This document shows positions 8,912-17,670 of a stretch of DNA of 64,000 nucleotides, in pieces. How positions within the stretch are numbered: the first letter of the stretch is position 1; each line of letters opens with the position of its first letter. Below the pieces are notes generated by a model. It searched no databases. It was not told where the DNA came from and saw only the letters and a list, made by a program, of their open reading frames with translations. Position numbers and translations under genes: made by a program. Source of the stretch: Sutterella sp047777475 (GTDB taxonomy: Bacteria; Pseudomonadota; Gammaproteobacteria; Burkholderiales; Burkholderiaceae_F); the NCBI GenBank assembly GCA_047777475.1, contig JBKEET010000006.1, positions 45,072-109,071 of the forward strand, written 5' to 3'.

Positions 8912-10420
8912 ATGACGAGAGCGCTTCGAATGACACTGCCGAAACCTAAGAAATCCGCCATGATTCGTGAAGACGCCATCAAGGGCACGGTGCTTGAAAA
9001 GCTCGTCGCGGGCTCGCTCGCGCGGGCTGCCAAGCTCCCGCCGGTCACCCTCCGCTCCGTCGAAGAAGCCTGCCGCGCGCCCCGCGCCGCGAAAAGCTTC
9101 GAGGCGGCGCTCCGGGCCCCCGGCCGCCGCTTCATCCTCGAAGTGAAGAGCGCCTCGCCCTCGCTCGGCGTCATCCGCGAGCACACCGACCTTCATGAGT
9201 ATGCCCGCGCCTACGGCCGCTTCGCCGATGCCGTCTCGGTGCTCACCGAGCCCTCGCGCTTCGGCGGATCGCTCCTGCGGCTCCGCGCGATGCGCGCCGA
9301 AACGGACCTTCCGATCATCGCGAAGGACTTCATGACGGACCGCCGCCAGCTCGTCGCGGCCCGAGCCGCCGGCGCGGACGCGGTGCTCCTGATGCTCTCG
9401 GTGCTGACCATGAAGGGCTACGAAGAGCTCGCCGCCATGGCGGGCGCGCTCGGGCTCGACGTGCTCACCGAAGTCTCGAACGAGGCGGAACTCGCAGAAG
9501 CGCTCTCCCTTAACGCGCGGATCATCGGCATCAACAACCGCGACCTGCGCAATCTCTCGATCGACCTTTCCCGCACCGAAAAGCTCGCCCCGCTCGTCCC
9601 CGAAGGACGCCTCATCGTGAGCGAGTCCGGCATCAAGGACCACGCGACGATCGAGCGCCTTGCGCCCTATGCCAAGGCCTTCCTCATCGGCTCGGCGATC
9701 GGCCTCTCGCAGGACATCTCCTGCGGCGTGCGCCGGGTGCTCTTCGGCGAAAGCAAGTGCTGCGGCATCACGCGCGCCGAAGACGCGCTCGCCGCGGCGC
9801 GGGCCGGCGCCCTTCGCGTCGGCATCGTCACCGCGAAGCGCTCGCCCCGGTGCGTCTCGCCCTCGCAGTTCAAGAAGCTTGCCGCCGAAATCCGCCGCGA
9901 GACCGCCGCGGCCGGCCTCCCCGTGAAGATCACGGCCGTGGCCGACGCCGCCGACCGCCGCACGCTTGCGGACCTTGAGGGGCTCGACTTCGACGAGCTG
10001 CAGCTCCACGGCGAAACCGACGAGGCCTTCCTGCGCTCGCTTCGCATCCAGTTCAAGGGCAAGACGCTCATCGGCGTCTATGCGATGAACGATCTCAGCG
10101 AAGCCGAAAAGAAGGCGCGCGCCGCGCAGATCGACGAGCTCCTTGAAAAGAAGCTCATCGACCGGGCGCTCCTCGATGCCGCGAACAAGAACGGCCAGAC
10201 GGGCGGCACGGGCAAAACGGTTGACTTCGATGTCATCCGCCTTTTCAAGCACCCCGAAGCGGTGCTGCTCGCAGGAGGTCTCAATCCCGCGAACGCCCGC
10301 GCGGCTGCCGCATCGCTTGCCGCGGGACTCGACTTCAACTCGGGGCTCGAGACCGCGCCCGGCGTCAAGTCGGCCGCGCTCATCGCCCGCGCCTTCGGCG
10401 CGCTGCGCGGCAGCCTTTAA
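8912..10420 (+). CDS. trpCF: Bifunctional indole-3-glycerol phosphate synthase / phosphoribosylanthranilate isomerase
   Basis: Encodes 502 aa with two fused TIM barrels, as in the enteric TrpC protein. The N-terminal half (to about residue 270) is the synthase, with FILEVKSASPSLGVI, IIAKDFMTD, TEVSNEAEL, GINNRDLR and VSESGI. The C-terminal half is the TrpF isomerase, with KCCGITRAEDALAA, ELQLHGETDE and VLLAGGLNPANA followed by GLDFNSGLE. Together they catalyse the two steps from phosphoribosylanthranilate to indole-3-glycerol phosphate. ATG 8912 lies 3 nt after the trpD stop and is preceded by GGAGG inside trpD; two in-frame ATGs (8930, 8960) are possible but lack such a site. Confidence 0.96.
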   Translation: MTRALRMTLPKPKKSAMIREDAIKGTVLEKLVAGSLARAAKLPPVTLRSVEEACRAPRAAKSFEAALRAPGRRFILEVKSASPSLGVIREHTDLHEYARAYGRFADAVSVLTEPSRFGGSLLRLRAMRAETDLPIIAKDFMTDRRQLVAARAAGADAVLLMLSVLTMKGYEELAAMAGALGLDVLTEVSNEAELAEALSLNARIIGINNRDLRNLSIDLSRTEKLAPLVPEGRLIVSESGIKDHATIERLAPYAKAFLIGSAIGLSQDISCGVRRVLFGESKCCGITRAEDALAAARAGALRVGIVTAKRSPRCVSPSQFKKLAAEIRRETAAAGLPVKITAVADAADRRTLADLEGLDFDELQLHGETDEAFLRSLRIQFKGKTLIGVYAMNDLSEAEKKARAAQIDELLEKKLIDRALLDAANKNGQTGGTGKTVDFDVIRLFKHPEAVLLAGGLNPANARAAAASLAAGLDFNSGLETAPGVKSAALIARAFGALRGSL

Positions 10421-10451
10421 CAACGACACGAATTCTCAGAGGTAAACGACC

Positions 10452-11693
10452 ATGCTTTTGAATCCCTATTTCGGAGAGTACGGCGGACAGTTCGTCGCCG
10501 AAATCCTCATCCCCGCTCTCGACCAGCTTGAAAAAGCGTTCGTTGATTCGCGGAACGACCCGAAGTTTCAGCAGGAGCTGAACGACCTGCTCACGAACTA
10601 TGCCGGCCGCCCGACGCCGCTCACGCGCGTGCGCCGCCTCACCGAGGGCACGAAAACCACGATCTACCTGAAGCGCGAAGACCTGCTGCACGGCGGCGCG
10701 CACAAAACGAACCAGGTGCTCGGCCAGGCTCTGCTCGCAAAGCGCATGGGCAAGACGCGCATCATCGCCGAGACGGGCGCCGGCCAGCACGGCGTCGCCA
10801 CGGCGCTTGCCTGCGCGATGTTCGGCTTCAAGTGCCGCGTTTACATGGGCGCGAAGGACGTCGAGCGCCAGAAGCCCAACGTCTTCCGCATGGAGCTGAT
10901 GGGCGCCGAGGTGGTGCCGGTGACGCACGGCCGCGGCACGCTTAAGGAAGCCTGCAACGCGGCGCTCCGCGACTGGGCCGGCAGCTTTGAGAACACGCAC
11001 TACATGCTCGGCACGGCGGCGGGTCCGCATCCGTTCCCGACGATCGTGCGCGAGTTCCAGAAGATCATCGGCGAAGAAGCCCGCGCGCAGTTCGCGAAGT
11101 TCGAGAACGGCGCTCTCCCCGATGCGGTCATCGCCTGCGTGGGCGGCGGCAGCAACGCAATCGGCCTCTTCACGGATTTCAAGCCCTTCAAAGAGACGCG
11201 CCTCATCGGCGTCGAGCCGGCGGGCCTCGGCCTTGCCACGGGCGAGCACGGCGCGACGCTCGAGAAAGGCACGAAGGGCATTTTCTTCGGCGCCCGCTCC
11301 TACAACATGCAGACGCCCGAAGGCCAGATCGAAGAGTCCTACTCCATTTCGGCGGGCCTCGACTTCCCGTCCGTCGGACCCGAGCACGCCTACCTGCGAG
11401 ACACGGGCCGGGCCGAGTACGTCTCGGTGACCGACCGCGAGGCGCTCGAAGCCTTCGTCGAGCTCTCCGTAAAGGAAGGCATCATCCCGGCGCTCGAGAG
11501 CGCACATGCTTTAGCCTACGCCCTCAAGATGGCGCGCAGCAACCCCGACAAGGAGCAGAAGCTCATCGTGAACCTCTCGGGCCGCGGCGACAAGGACATC
11601 TTCCAGGTGGCGGCGCGCCTTGAGAAGGAAGGCCTCTCCGTCAACGGCAGGCTTCGCCCCGACGTGCTCGAGCTTATGCAGAAAAAACTTTGA
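10452..11693 (+). CDS. trpB: Tryptophan synthase beta chain
   Basis: Encodes 413 aa, slightly longer than the ~397-aa enteric form. This PLP enzyme condenses indole with serine. The PLP-lysine motif GGAHKTNQVLGQALLA is at about residues 78-93, the glycine-rich phosphate cup CVGGGSNAIGLF near 225-240, and the start NPYFGEYGGQFV is typical of TrpB1. ATG 10452 has AGAGGTAA upstream. Its stop is 17 nt before the trpA start, so the two subunits are translated side by side, as expected for the alpha2beta2 channelling complex. Confidence 0.97.
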   Translation: MLLNPYFGEYGGQFVAEILIPALDQLEKAFVDSRNDPKFQQELNDLLTNYAGRPTPLTRVRRLTEGTKTTIYLKREDLLHGGAHKTNQVLGQALLAKRMGKTRIIAETGAGQHGVATALACAMFGFKCRVYMGAKDVERQKPNVFRMELMGAEVVPVTHGRGTLKEACNAALRDWAGSFENTHYMLGTAAGPHPFPTIVREFQKIIGEEARAQFAKFENGALPDAVIACVGGGSNAIGLFTDFKPFKETRLIGVEPAGLGLATGEHGATLEKGTKGIFFGARSYNMQTPEGQIEESYSISAGLDFPSVGPEHAYLRDTGRAEYVSVTDREALEAFVELSVKEGIIPALESAHALAYALKMARSNPDKEQKLIVNLSGRGDKDIFQVAARLEKEGLSVNGRLRPDVLELMQKKL

Positions 11694-11710
11694 GAATGGA
11701 GTACCGAATC

Positions 11711-12529
11711 ATGACCGATCGTTTCAGCGCGCGCTTTGCCGAGCTCGCCGCCAAAAAAGAAGGAGCCTTCGTCCCGTTCGTGAACCTCTGCGATCCGGAC
11801 GACGAGACCTCCCTTGAGATCCTGAACACCCTAGCCGATGCGGGCGCCGATGCCTTTGAGCTCGGCATCCCCTTTTCCGATCCGAGCGCCGACGGCCCCG
11901 TGATCGAGCTCTCGGCCCAGCGGGCGCTGCAGAACGGCGCCACGCCGAAGAAGTGCCTTGCGGTGCTGAAGCGCTTCCGCGCCGCGCACCCCGATATGCC
12001 CGTGAGCGTGATGCTCTACATTAACCTCGTCTGCGCCCCGGGCATCGAGACCTTTTTCAAGGAAACAGCCGAAGCCGGCGCCGATGCGGTGCTGATCCCT
12101 GATCTCCCCGCCTCAATGCGCCTTGCCGAACCGCAGTGGGACAGGGCGGCCAAGAATGCCGGCATTGCGCTCGTTGCCATCGTCCCGCCCAATGCGGACG
12201 ATGATGCGACGAGGACCATCGCGCATCTCACGGGCGGCTACACCTACCTGCTCTCGCGCGCAGGCATTACCGGCACGGATCGTGCCTCGGGCACGCCGGT
12301 GCACCGGATTCTTGAGATCCTGGAGGAGGAAAAGGCCCCTGCTCCGCTGCTTGGTTTCGGCGTTTCGAAACCCGAGCACGTCAGGGCCGGATTGGCTGCC
12401 GGGGCCAAAGGCGTAATCGTAGGTTCGGCGATCGTGAAGATCATCGAAAACGGGCTCGGCGATAAAAAGAAAATGCTTGAAAATCTGTCATCTTACGTTA
12501 AAGAGATGAAGGCTGCGACAAGATCTTAA
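11711..12529 (+). CDS. trpA: Tryptophan synthase alpha chain
   Basis: Encodes 272 aa (enteric TrpA is 268). It cleaves indole-3-glycerol phosphate to indole and glyceraldehyde 3-phosphate. The start MTDRFSARF followed by KKEGAFVPFVNL aligns with the canonical N terminus. The catalytic acids lie in AFELGIPFSDPSADGPVI (Glu near residue 49, Asp near 60). I prefer ATG 11711 over ATG 11696, because GGAG sits 10 nt before 11711 and the homology begins there. It is the last gene of the operon and is followed by a strong hairpin. Confidence 0.96.
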   Translation: MTDRFSARFAELAAKKEGAFVPFVNLCDPDDETSLEILNTLADAGADAFELGIPFSDPSADGPVIELSAQRALQNGATPKKCLAVLKRFRAAHPDMPVSVMLYINLVCAPGIETFFKETAEAGADAVLIPDLPASMRLAEPQWDRAAKNAGIALVAIVPPNADDDATRTIAHLTGGYTYLLSRAGITGTDRASGTPVHRILEILEEEKAPAPLLGFGVSKPEHVRAGLAAGAKGVIVGSAIVKIIENGLGDKKKMLENLSSYVKEMKAATRS

Positions 12530-12552
12530 AAAAACGCTGATCAAGATATATC

Positions 12553-12590
12553 TGAGGCAAAAGGCATTTTCACCTTTTGCCTCAATTTAT
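12553..12590 (+). terminator. trp operon terminator
   Basis: TGAGGCAAAAGG (12553-12564) pairs perfectly with CCTTTTGCCTCA (12573-12584) around an 8-nt loop, followed by ATTTATAT. It is 23 nt after the trpA stop. Confidence 0.8.
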
Positions 12591-13126
12591 ATCTGCACAG
12601 CATATTTAAAATTTAAGAAAAAAATTATTTTGCAGCCTTCTATCCTAAGCAATAAATGGCCTAGCAAATCTTTCTGCCGACTGAAAAATTCGAGTTCGCC
12701 TAACAAAAACGGCCTTAAGCGGAACAAGACAAAAAATAATGCACCGGATGTCTGCTGCTTGAACCTGTCTTTCCTGAAAGCACCGGACAGGAAAACGCAT
12801 TTCAAGGATGGAAATCGAAACAACAGGCTTTCCAAGACGCACTGAAAATCGGCGGCATCATACGAATGATGAAAAATTAAAAAACAGCGACCGGAATCAG
12901 AATCATTTTTCTTAATATTCGCTGCATTATTTAAATATTTCAATTAGTTTTTTCAGAGAGCTATTTCGATTTTCATATTTTTAAAAATGAAACACCTGAG
13001 CAGTGTATTCAAAATATACAGAATTGTTTTTATATGATATACTATAAACAACTTTGAATTTGAAAATTTTAATCTTCCTAAATTTTCTCACAGAACCGTG
13101 AGAACATTTTTAGTGGGCTAAAAAAA
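12591..13126. other. AT-rich gene-free stretch
   Basis: About 535 bp with base composition well below the flanking operon. Short open frames exist on both strands but lack ribosome binding sites and recognisable content. The right end (about 13000-13080) is very A/T-rich and contains TATGATATACTATA-type sequence that could serve as the promoter of the next gene. Confidence 0.4.
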
Positions 13127-13684
13127 ATGAAAGCCAATGTCGAAAAAATTTCAAATATCAAAAAGTTTGTATTCCCGATCCTGTTATCGGCCGGCATTGC
13201 CTCAGTCAGCCTGCCGTCAACAGCTGCCGGCTTTCCCAATAATCAGCAGGAGGACTCCGCAAACGTTTTAACTGTCCTGCAGACAGACTTAAAATTTTCA
13301 AATCCGAAAGGATATTGCCCCGTTGATAAAAATTCATCGACTTACAGAGGGTATAAACGGAGCTTTGAGCAGAGCACTAAGAACAATATGCGGCTTATTT
13401 ATGCCGCCGTTCCCTGCAATCAAGTGGAAGACTTTAATAAAGGGACCGTGACCTGGGAAACATTTGATAAATTTGTTACCGTCAGCGTGGTGAGAATGGG
13501 CCCTGACTTCACAAAGCTTGATATACCGAAAGAACAATTTATATCAGCAGTATCAAGCGCTGGAAAAGAAGATCCTAATTACCTGTTCAATACCAGCAAC
13601 GCCTTATATCTGCTGATGGAGAAACCGAATATGCATGTTGTAAGTGCATTCACCTATGCCAAAGGCGTGCCTTTGAACATTTAG
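13127..13684 (+). CDS. Small exported protein of unknown function
   Basis: Encodes 185 aa that I do not recognise. A signal peptide is evident: basic start with KK at residues 12-13, hydrophobic core FVFPILLSAGIASVSLP and a likely cleavage after STAAG near residue 35. The mature part has two cysteines (GYCPVD near 64 and AVPCNQ near 97) that could form a disulfide bond in the periplasm. Codon use and composition are far more A/T-rich than those of the trp genes, and it sits alone between two gene-free stretches, which points to horizontal acquisition. The ribosome binding site is poor (AGTGGG 10 nt before ATG). Confidence 0.7.
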   Translation: MKANVEKISNIKKFVFPILLSAGIASVSLPSTAAGFPNNQQEDSANVLTVLQTDLKFSNPKGYCPVDKNSSTYRGYKRSFEQSTKNNMRLIYAAVPCNQVEDFNKGTVTWETFDKFVTVSVVRMGPDFTKLDIPKEQFISAVSSAGKEDPNYLFNTSNALYLLMEKPNMHVVSAFTYAKGVPLNI

Positions 13685-13776
13685 AACACCGGCAGTACTA
13701 CGTTCCGACTGGCAGACTTGGTGGAGCCGGTGCAGAGCTTAGTCAAAAGCTTAGCTGCGGAAAACTGATAGATGAC

Positions 13777-13809
13777 AGCCGGTGCATTTAAAGTGCGCCG
13801 GCTATTTTT
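13777..13809 (+). terminator. Terminator downstream of the exported protein
   Basis: AGCCGGTGCA (13777-13786) pairs with TGCGCCGGCT with one G-T wobble, loop TTTAAAG, followed by ATTTTTAAAA. It is about 95 bp after the stop codon. Confidence 0.7.
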
Positions 13810-13900
13810 AAAAACAGCCGGAAAAATTAAGGCTTTCCGGGAATGCAGCTTATTCCAAGCACCCAAATTTCCCATACCAGTTCAATTTCGTTATAAGAAA

Positions 13901-13956
13901 AACCCCGCGGAATGAGCATTTCACAGTCTTGCGGCTGTGAACTAGGCTTGCGGGGT
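13901..13956 (-). terminator. Nested hairpin, possible minus-strand terminator
   Basis: Outer arms ACCCCGC/GCGGGGT enclose a second stem TTCACAG/CTGTGAA. On the minus strand the outer stem is followed by TTTTTC, so it could end a leftward transcript; no leftward gene is evident upstream of it. Confidence 0.35.
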
Positions 13957-13959
13957 GTT

Positions 13960-14760
13960 GTTGGCATGATGCTAGCAAGGTATTAACCAAATGTCTAGTT
14001 TCTACAGGAAGTCCAGTCCATTCACCAAAATCAATGCTCGGCTCATACCTTGCGGCAATCGATGGGGAATCTGATCAGAGCTGTAAATCAAATCAGTAAA
14101 ACTAGCCAACAACCGTTTGCGTCCTTGAAATTCTGAGACAAGGAATTAACGGTCCCTGCACGCAGAACGCAGTTCCATTCTTCGTTTTGTCTCTTAGCAA
14201 AAATCTCCAAAATTTCTCCTGAGGGATTCGGTCTGCGCACAGTCCGGTTCAGATCAGCGGCAGCCGAAAATCACGAACCCTGTATTTTTATTTACGAAAG
14301 CTGCGTCCATATGCTGACATGCGATCCTCGCAGATTGCTTGCTTTGAGAGGGGACCAATAATTACCGCAAGATTCAGCACCCCTGGCAAGTTTTTTCATC
14401 CCCAGAGCACCGGTACTTCGCAGTAAAAGGTTATCTTCCAGTTGCGCTCGACTGCCGCGCGAAACGAATCGCTGACCGGCGGCGCGATGAAAAGGGAAGG
14501 ATCCCTGACCCCGAGGACGATGCGGCTTCGGGAGATCATCGCCTCCGCCGCCGCAGCTTCCGCGCCGGGATCGCAAGCCTGCGAAGTGAAGCCCGTCACC
14601 TCGCCTTCCCCGGTCACTGTCCTCTGCACCAGCACCGTTATTAACGAAGGAAAACTGAGCCCTCGGCGGGCAAGCCCGCCGAGGAATTACTCAGCCTCTT
14701 AGCGAATCACGGCTCGAAAAGTAATTTCGAGCCGAGGAAATATTCTCAAGCGAACTTCAA
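13960..14760. other. Gene-free stretch with a GC-rich patch and two perfect hairpins
   Basis: No convincing gene. A GC-rich patch at about 14400-14640 stands out from AT-rich surroundings and is open on the minus strand for up to 79 codons, but I recognise nothing in it; it may be the remnant of a decayed gene. It is followed by two perfect hairpins: CCTCGGCGGG/CCCGCCGAGG (14661-14684, loop CAAG) and CGGCTCGAAA/TTTCGAGCCG (14710-14734, loop AGTAA). Confidence 0.4.
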
Positions 14761-14797
14761 TCACAAAAGAATTGACTTCAACTTGTATAATATTTCG

Positions 14798-14882
14798 TGC
14801 TAAGATACGAGCTAAGTGATAGATGGATGAGATCATCACTTACTCCTAAAGCGCCTTGGTTTACCTCCCTGGCGCTTTATTT
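14798..14882 (+). ncRNA. Candidate small RNA with an anti-Shine-Dalgarno terminator loop
   Basis: A TATAAT at 14786-14791 could start a transcript near 14798. Downstream are a 7-bp stem AAGTGAT/ATCACTT (14814-14839) and an intrinsic terminator AAAGCGCC/GGCGCTTT (14846-14876) with ATTTTT. The 15-nt terminator loop contains TACCTCCCT, complementary to Shine-Dalgarno sequences, as seen in some regulatory small RNAs. The weak point is the promoter: TTGACT at 14772 is only 8 bp from the -10, so no canonical -35 is present. No protein-coding frame explains the region. Confidence 0.45.
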
Positions 14883-15366
14883 TTGCCGGTTTATTTGTTT
14901 TCAGCGCTTTCGCACAATGCTAAGCGCGACTCGAAGGCATGCCGGCACCTCCGAATCCTTTCGCAGTACCCCTCCCCCGGCCTGCTGGGACAGCTCCCAT
15001 TCTATAAGAGATTGCAGAAAATATTGACTTTGCAGGCTGCTTTAACGTTAAAAGATAAAAAGCCATGCAAAAGAAACACATGAAGGCAGGCAGAAACGCT
15101 TCTGTTTGAGGAGCTCTCATTCGATATATAAGTTTCTGCAAAAATCTTCCCGATCTGAAGGACATTCAATGGGGAACGCAGTGGCACCAGCTTTTCCGAC
15201 TGCGTTCAAAATAAATAGAGATCCCGTTCGGGTTATAAATCATTGACTGACCGATCGGTTTCACTTTCAAGTCGGCCCCTAGAAAAATGCTGCAAAAACC
15301 GGAGCCCGGACAAAACAAATCTGGCCCCCAATATAATTTCAATCAGCACTCGGACTTTCTCGCGCC
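14883..15366. other. Gene-free stretch before the MerR gene, with a candidate promoter
   Basis: I see no gene here. A hairpin GAACGCAGT/ACTGCGTTC spans about 15174-15208. GGACAA (15308-15313), 18 bp, then TATAAT (15332-15337) could be the MerR gene's promoter, starting transcription about 23 nt before its ATG. Confidence 0.4.
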
Positions 15367-16179
15367 ATGCTGACTGTTTCTCAAATCGCCGCTGCCGTCG
15401 GCCTCGGACCCGAGACCATACGTCATTACAGCGACGTCGGCCTGCTGCAGCCCGTCATCAACAGCGAAACAAACTACCGCTACTACGACAGCGAAGACGC
15501 CCTGCGCGCCTCCGATATCCGCATCATGCGCAGCCTCGGGCTCCCGATCAAAAAAATCGAAGCATTGCAGGGCAAGCCAATCGACGTTCAGATCGCCGCC
15601 CTCAATGCCCAGCGGCGCGACATGCAGGCTGAAATCACACGCCTGCAGCAGAACATCGGCCGGCTGGACGAAGTGCGGGGGTTCCTCGAAAAGTGCGCTC
15701 TGTGCAACGGCACCGTCGAAGGCGTCAGCCGCCCGCCGATTTACAGCCTTTATTCTTACGGGCAGGGCAAGGATTACAGTGAAGCGAGGAAGCTGCTTCC
15801 CCGCTGGGCCAAGGCTTTCCCCTTCACGCATATCTCGATCAGCGTTCCGAAGGCAGAACTCAATGACCCCGGCTTTTCCGGCTGCTACAGCACGGAACTG
15901 GGCCTCGGCGTGACGGAAAGCTATTTCGCGAAACTCGGCCTCTCTGCGCAGCCTCCGGTCAAGACCGTTCCGGCAGGACGCTGCCTCATCATTTATTTCA
16001 AAACCAACGACCCGCTTTCGCTGACGCCGTCCGACCTGAGGCCGCTGCTCGACAAAGCGTCGGCACTCGGAGTGCGTTTCCTCAGCGATTCTTCCGGACG
16101 GCTGCTGGCCATCGAAGAAGCGGCCGGAGGACCTCTTTATTACATGCTGATCCGCTGCCGCGTCGGCACCGCTTCTTGA
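15367..16179 (+). CDS. MerR-family regulator with C-terminal effector domain
   Basis: Encodes 270 aa. The N-terminal helix-turn-helix and wing read MLTVSQIAAAVGLGPETI and NYRYYDSEDALR, and a coiled dimerisation helix follows at about residues 75-110. The remaining ~150 residues form a GyrI/BmrR-like effector domain, so the signal is probably a small organic molecule rather than a metal; two cysteines (KCALCNG near residue 115) sit at the junction. The start has no strong ribosome binding site. It is immediately upstream of a FAD reductase/cytochrome pair, and a MerR-type promoter overlaps its stop codon, so it very likely controls that operon. Confidence 0.9.
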   Translation: MLTVSQIAAAVGLGPETIRHYSDVGLLQPVINSETNYRYYDSEDALRASDIRIMRSLGLPIKKIEALQGKPIDVQIAALNAQRRDMQAEITRLQQNIGRLDEVRGFLEKCALCNGTVEGVSRPPIYSLYSYGQGKDYSEARKLLPRWAKAFPFTHISISVPKAELNDPGFSGCYSTELGLGVTESYFAKLGLSAQPPVKTVPAGRCLIIYFKTNDPLSLTPSDLRPLLDKASALGVRFLSDSSGRLLAIEEAAGGPLYYMLIRCRVGTAS

Positions 16180-16206
16180 CCTCGGGGCGACCCCAGGGTT
16201 TAGATT
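16176..16206 (+). promoter_or_regulatory. MerR-type promoter with 19-bp spacer and internal dyad
   Basis: TTGACC (16176-16181), then 19 bp, then TAGATT (16201-16206). The spacer carries the imperfect dyad CTCGGGG-CGA-CCCCAGG. Over-long spacers with a central dyad are the hallmark of MerR-activated promoters. It overlaps the merR stop codon and is 50 bp before the FAD gene. Alternatively the dyad plus TTTTTT is a weak terminator of the regulator transcript. Confidence 0.55.
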
Positions 16207-16255
16207 TTTTCCAGAAGGGACAGTCCGCGTTGCCGTCCCCAAAAAGGAGAGAATC

Positions 16256-17668
16256 ATGACCCTGCATAAGATTTCACGCCGCGCGGTGCTGCGCACGGGT
16301 GCCGGCCTCCTGGCCGCCGGCTCGCTGCCCGCATCGGCATTGGAAAATTCCGTTTTTGACGTGATCGTTGCCGGTTCCGGCGCGGGCGGCTTCGCCGCCG
16401 CCATCCGGGCGGCGGAAAACGGCGCCTCCGTCCTGCTGCTCGAAGCAAACGACTGGCTGGGCGGTGCCTCGCGCGTTTCCACCGGCATCTTCGGCTGCGC
16501 CGGCCACCCCATTCAAAAAGCGCTCGGCTTCACCACCACACCCGAAGACCTTTACAAGCTCTACATCGGCACGGCCGCCGCGACGCATACCAAGGCGGAT
16601 CCGAAAACGGCCAGGATTCTCGCCGACGGCGCCATACCGGCCGCCGACTGGCTTGAATCGCTCGGCGTCACCTGGTCAAGAAAGAAAGCCAGGAAATTCT
16701 TCCTCAACATCAAGGAAGGGCACCGTCTCGGAGAGCTGCTGATCGACTCGCTCGAAAAGCGTGCGCAAGCGCTGAAGGTTGACATTCGAACGCGGCACCG
16801 CGCCGTGCGGCTGATCGCTCAGGACGGCCGGATCCGCGGCATCGTCTGCGAAACCCCCGCGGGTGAAAAGCGCTTTGCGGCGAAGGCCGTCGTGCTCGCC
16901 ACGGGCGGTTTCGAAAACAACCCTGAGATGGTCGCCAAATACATCGGCGGCGGCTGGGAGAAAGCCAAGGTCTATTGCACCCCGACCGACCGGGGCGACG
17001 GCCAGCGCATGGCGGAATCGGCAGGCGCCGCGCTGGACGACATGGATGTCTTTAAGGCCAACCCCACCGTCCTCACCTTCAAGGGCAACCGCATCAATAT
17101 GATCAAGGCCGTCCGCGCCGGCGCGTTTGCCGTTTCCCAGCGCGGCGAGCGATTTATGAACGAGCTCGGCGGCTACTGGCAGAGCCGCAGGCTCTGGGCA
17201 CTGCCCGAAAAAAGCGCCTGGCTGATTTTCGGCGAACCCGTGCTCAAGGCGGATCACCGCTTCCCCGGCCTCAGCAAGGAGGGCGCTTTCGAATCCGCGA
17301 CTTCGCTTAAAGAGCTGGCTGCCAAAATCGGCGTTCCCGGCGACGCGCTGGAAAAGAGCGCCAAGGCCTACCTTGATGCGGCCGCCGCCGGCAAAGACGA
17401 AGCGTTCGGCCGTCCGAACCCGGTCAATCCCTTCGGCGGAAAGTATTTCGCCGCTAAGTTCGAGCCGATGATCCAGGGCACCTTCGGCGGCGTGCGAGCC
17501 GATGCGAGGACGCGCGTGCTCTCTGTTTCGGGCAAGGCCATCCCCGGCCTCTATGCCGTCGGCGAATGCGCCGCCAACGGGCTTCGCGGCGTCAATCCCC
17601 AGACGGCCAACGCCGTTTTCGGCTCCATCGCCGGCCGCGAAGCCGCCGCCTTTGCAAAGGAGAACTGA
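16256..17668 (+). CDS. Tat-exported FAD-binding reductase (flavocytochrome c / fumarate reductase-like)
   Basis: Encodes 470 aa. The start SRRAVLRTGAGLLAAGSLP is a twin-arginine signal, so the protein folds with FAD in the cytoplasm and works in the periplasm. The dinucleotide site is GSGAGGFAAAIRAAENGA at about residues 39-56, and the family signature AVGECAANGLRGVNP is near the C terminus. This is the FAD_binding_2 family of fumarate, urocanate and related enoate reductases. It ends 2 nt before a multiheme cytochrome gene, its likely electron donor. ATG 16256 has AAGGAGAG upstream. The substrate acceptor is unknown; a linked MerR regulator suggests a small-molecule inducer. Confidence 0.9.
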   Translation: MTLHKISRRAVLRTGAGLLAAGSLPASALENSVFDVIVAGSGAGGFAAAIRAAENGASVLLLEANDWLGGASRVSTGIFGCAGHPIQKALGFTTTPEDLYKLYIGTAAATHTKADPKTARILADGAIPAADWLESLGVTWSRKKARKFFLNIKEGHRLGELLIDSLEKRAQALKVDIRTRHRAVRLIAQDGRIRGIVCETPAGEKRFAAKAVVLATGGFENNPEMVAKYIGGGWEKAKVYCTPTDRGDGQRMAESAGAALDDMDVFKANPTVLTFKGNRINMIKAVRAGAFAVSQRGERFMNELGGYWQSRRLWALPEKSAWLIFGEPVLKADHRFPGLSKEGAFESATSLKELAAKIGVPGDALEKSAKAYLDAAAAGKDEAFGRPNPVNPFGGKYFAAKFEPMIQGTFGGVRADARTRVLSVSGKAIPGLYAVGECAANGLRGVNPQTANAVFGSIAGREAAAFAKEN

Positions 17669-17670
17669 CT

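Noticed and set aside
7739..10429. A very long open frame on the minus strand across trpD and trpCF
   Set aside because: It is a codon-bias shadow of high-GC genes on the other strand; its protein is low-complexity Arg/Gly/Asp-rich sequence with no family resemblance, while the plus-strand frames are clear trp enzymes.
12587..12943. A 118-codon minus-strand frame in the AT-rich gap after trpA
   Set aside because: It begins inside the trp terminator region, has no ribosome binding site and no recognisable sequence.
13701..13745. A tRNA-like start (GGCAGACTTGGTGGAGCC) near 13.7 kb
   Set aside because: No acceptor stem, anticodon arm or T-loop GTTCRA can be completed around it.
14772..14791. 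TTGACT and TATAAT as a standard promoter for the small RNA candidate
   Set aside because: The spacing is 8 bp, far below 16-18 bp, so the pair cannot be used together; only the -10 is kept as weak evidence.
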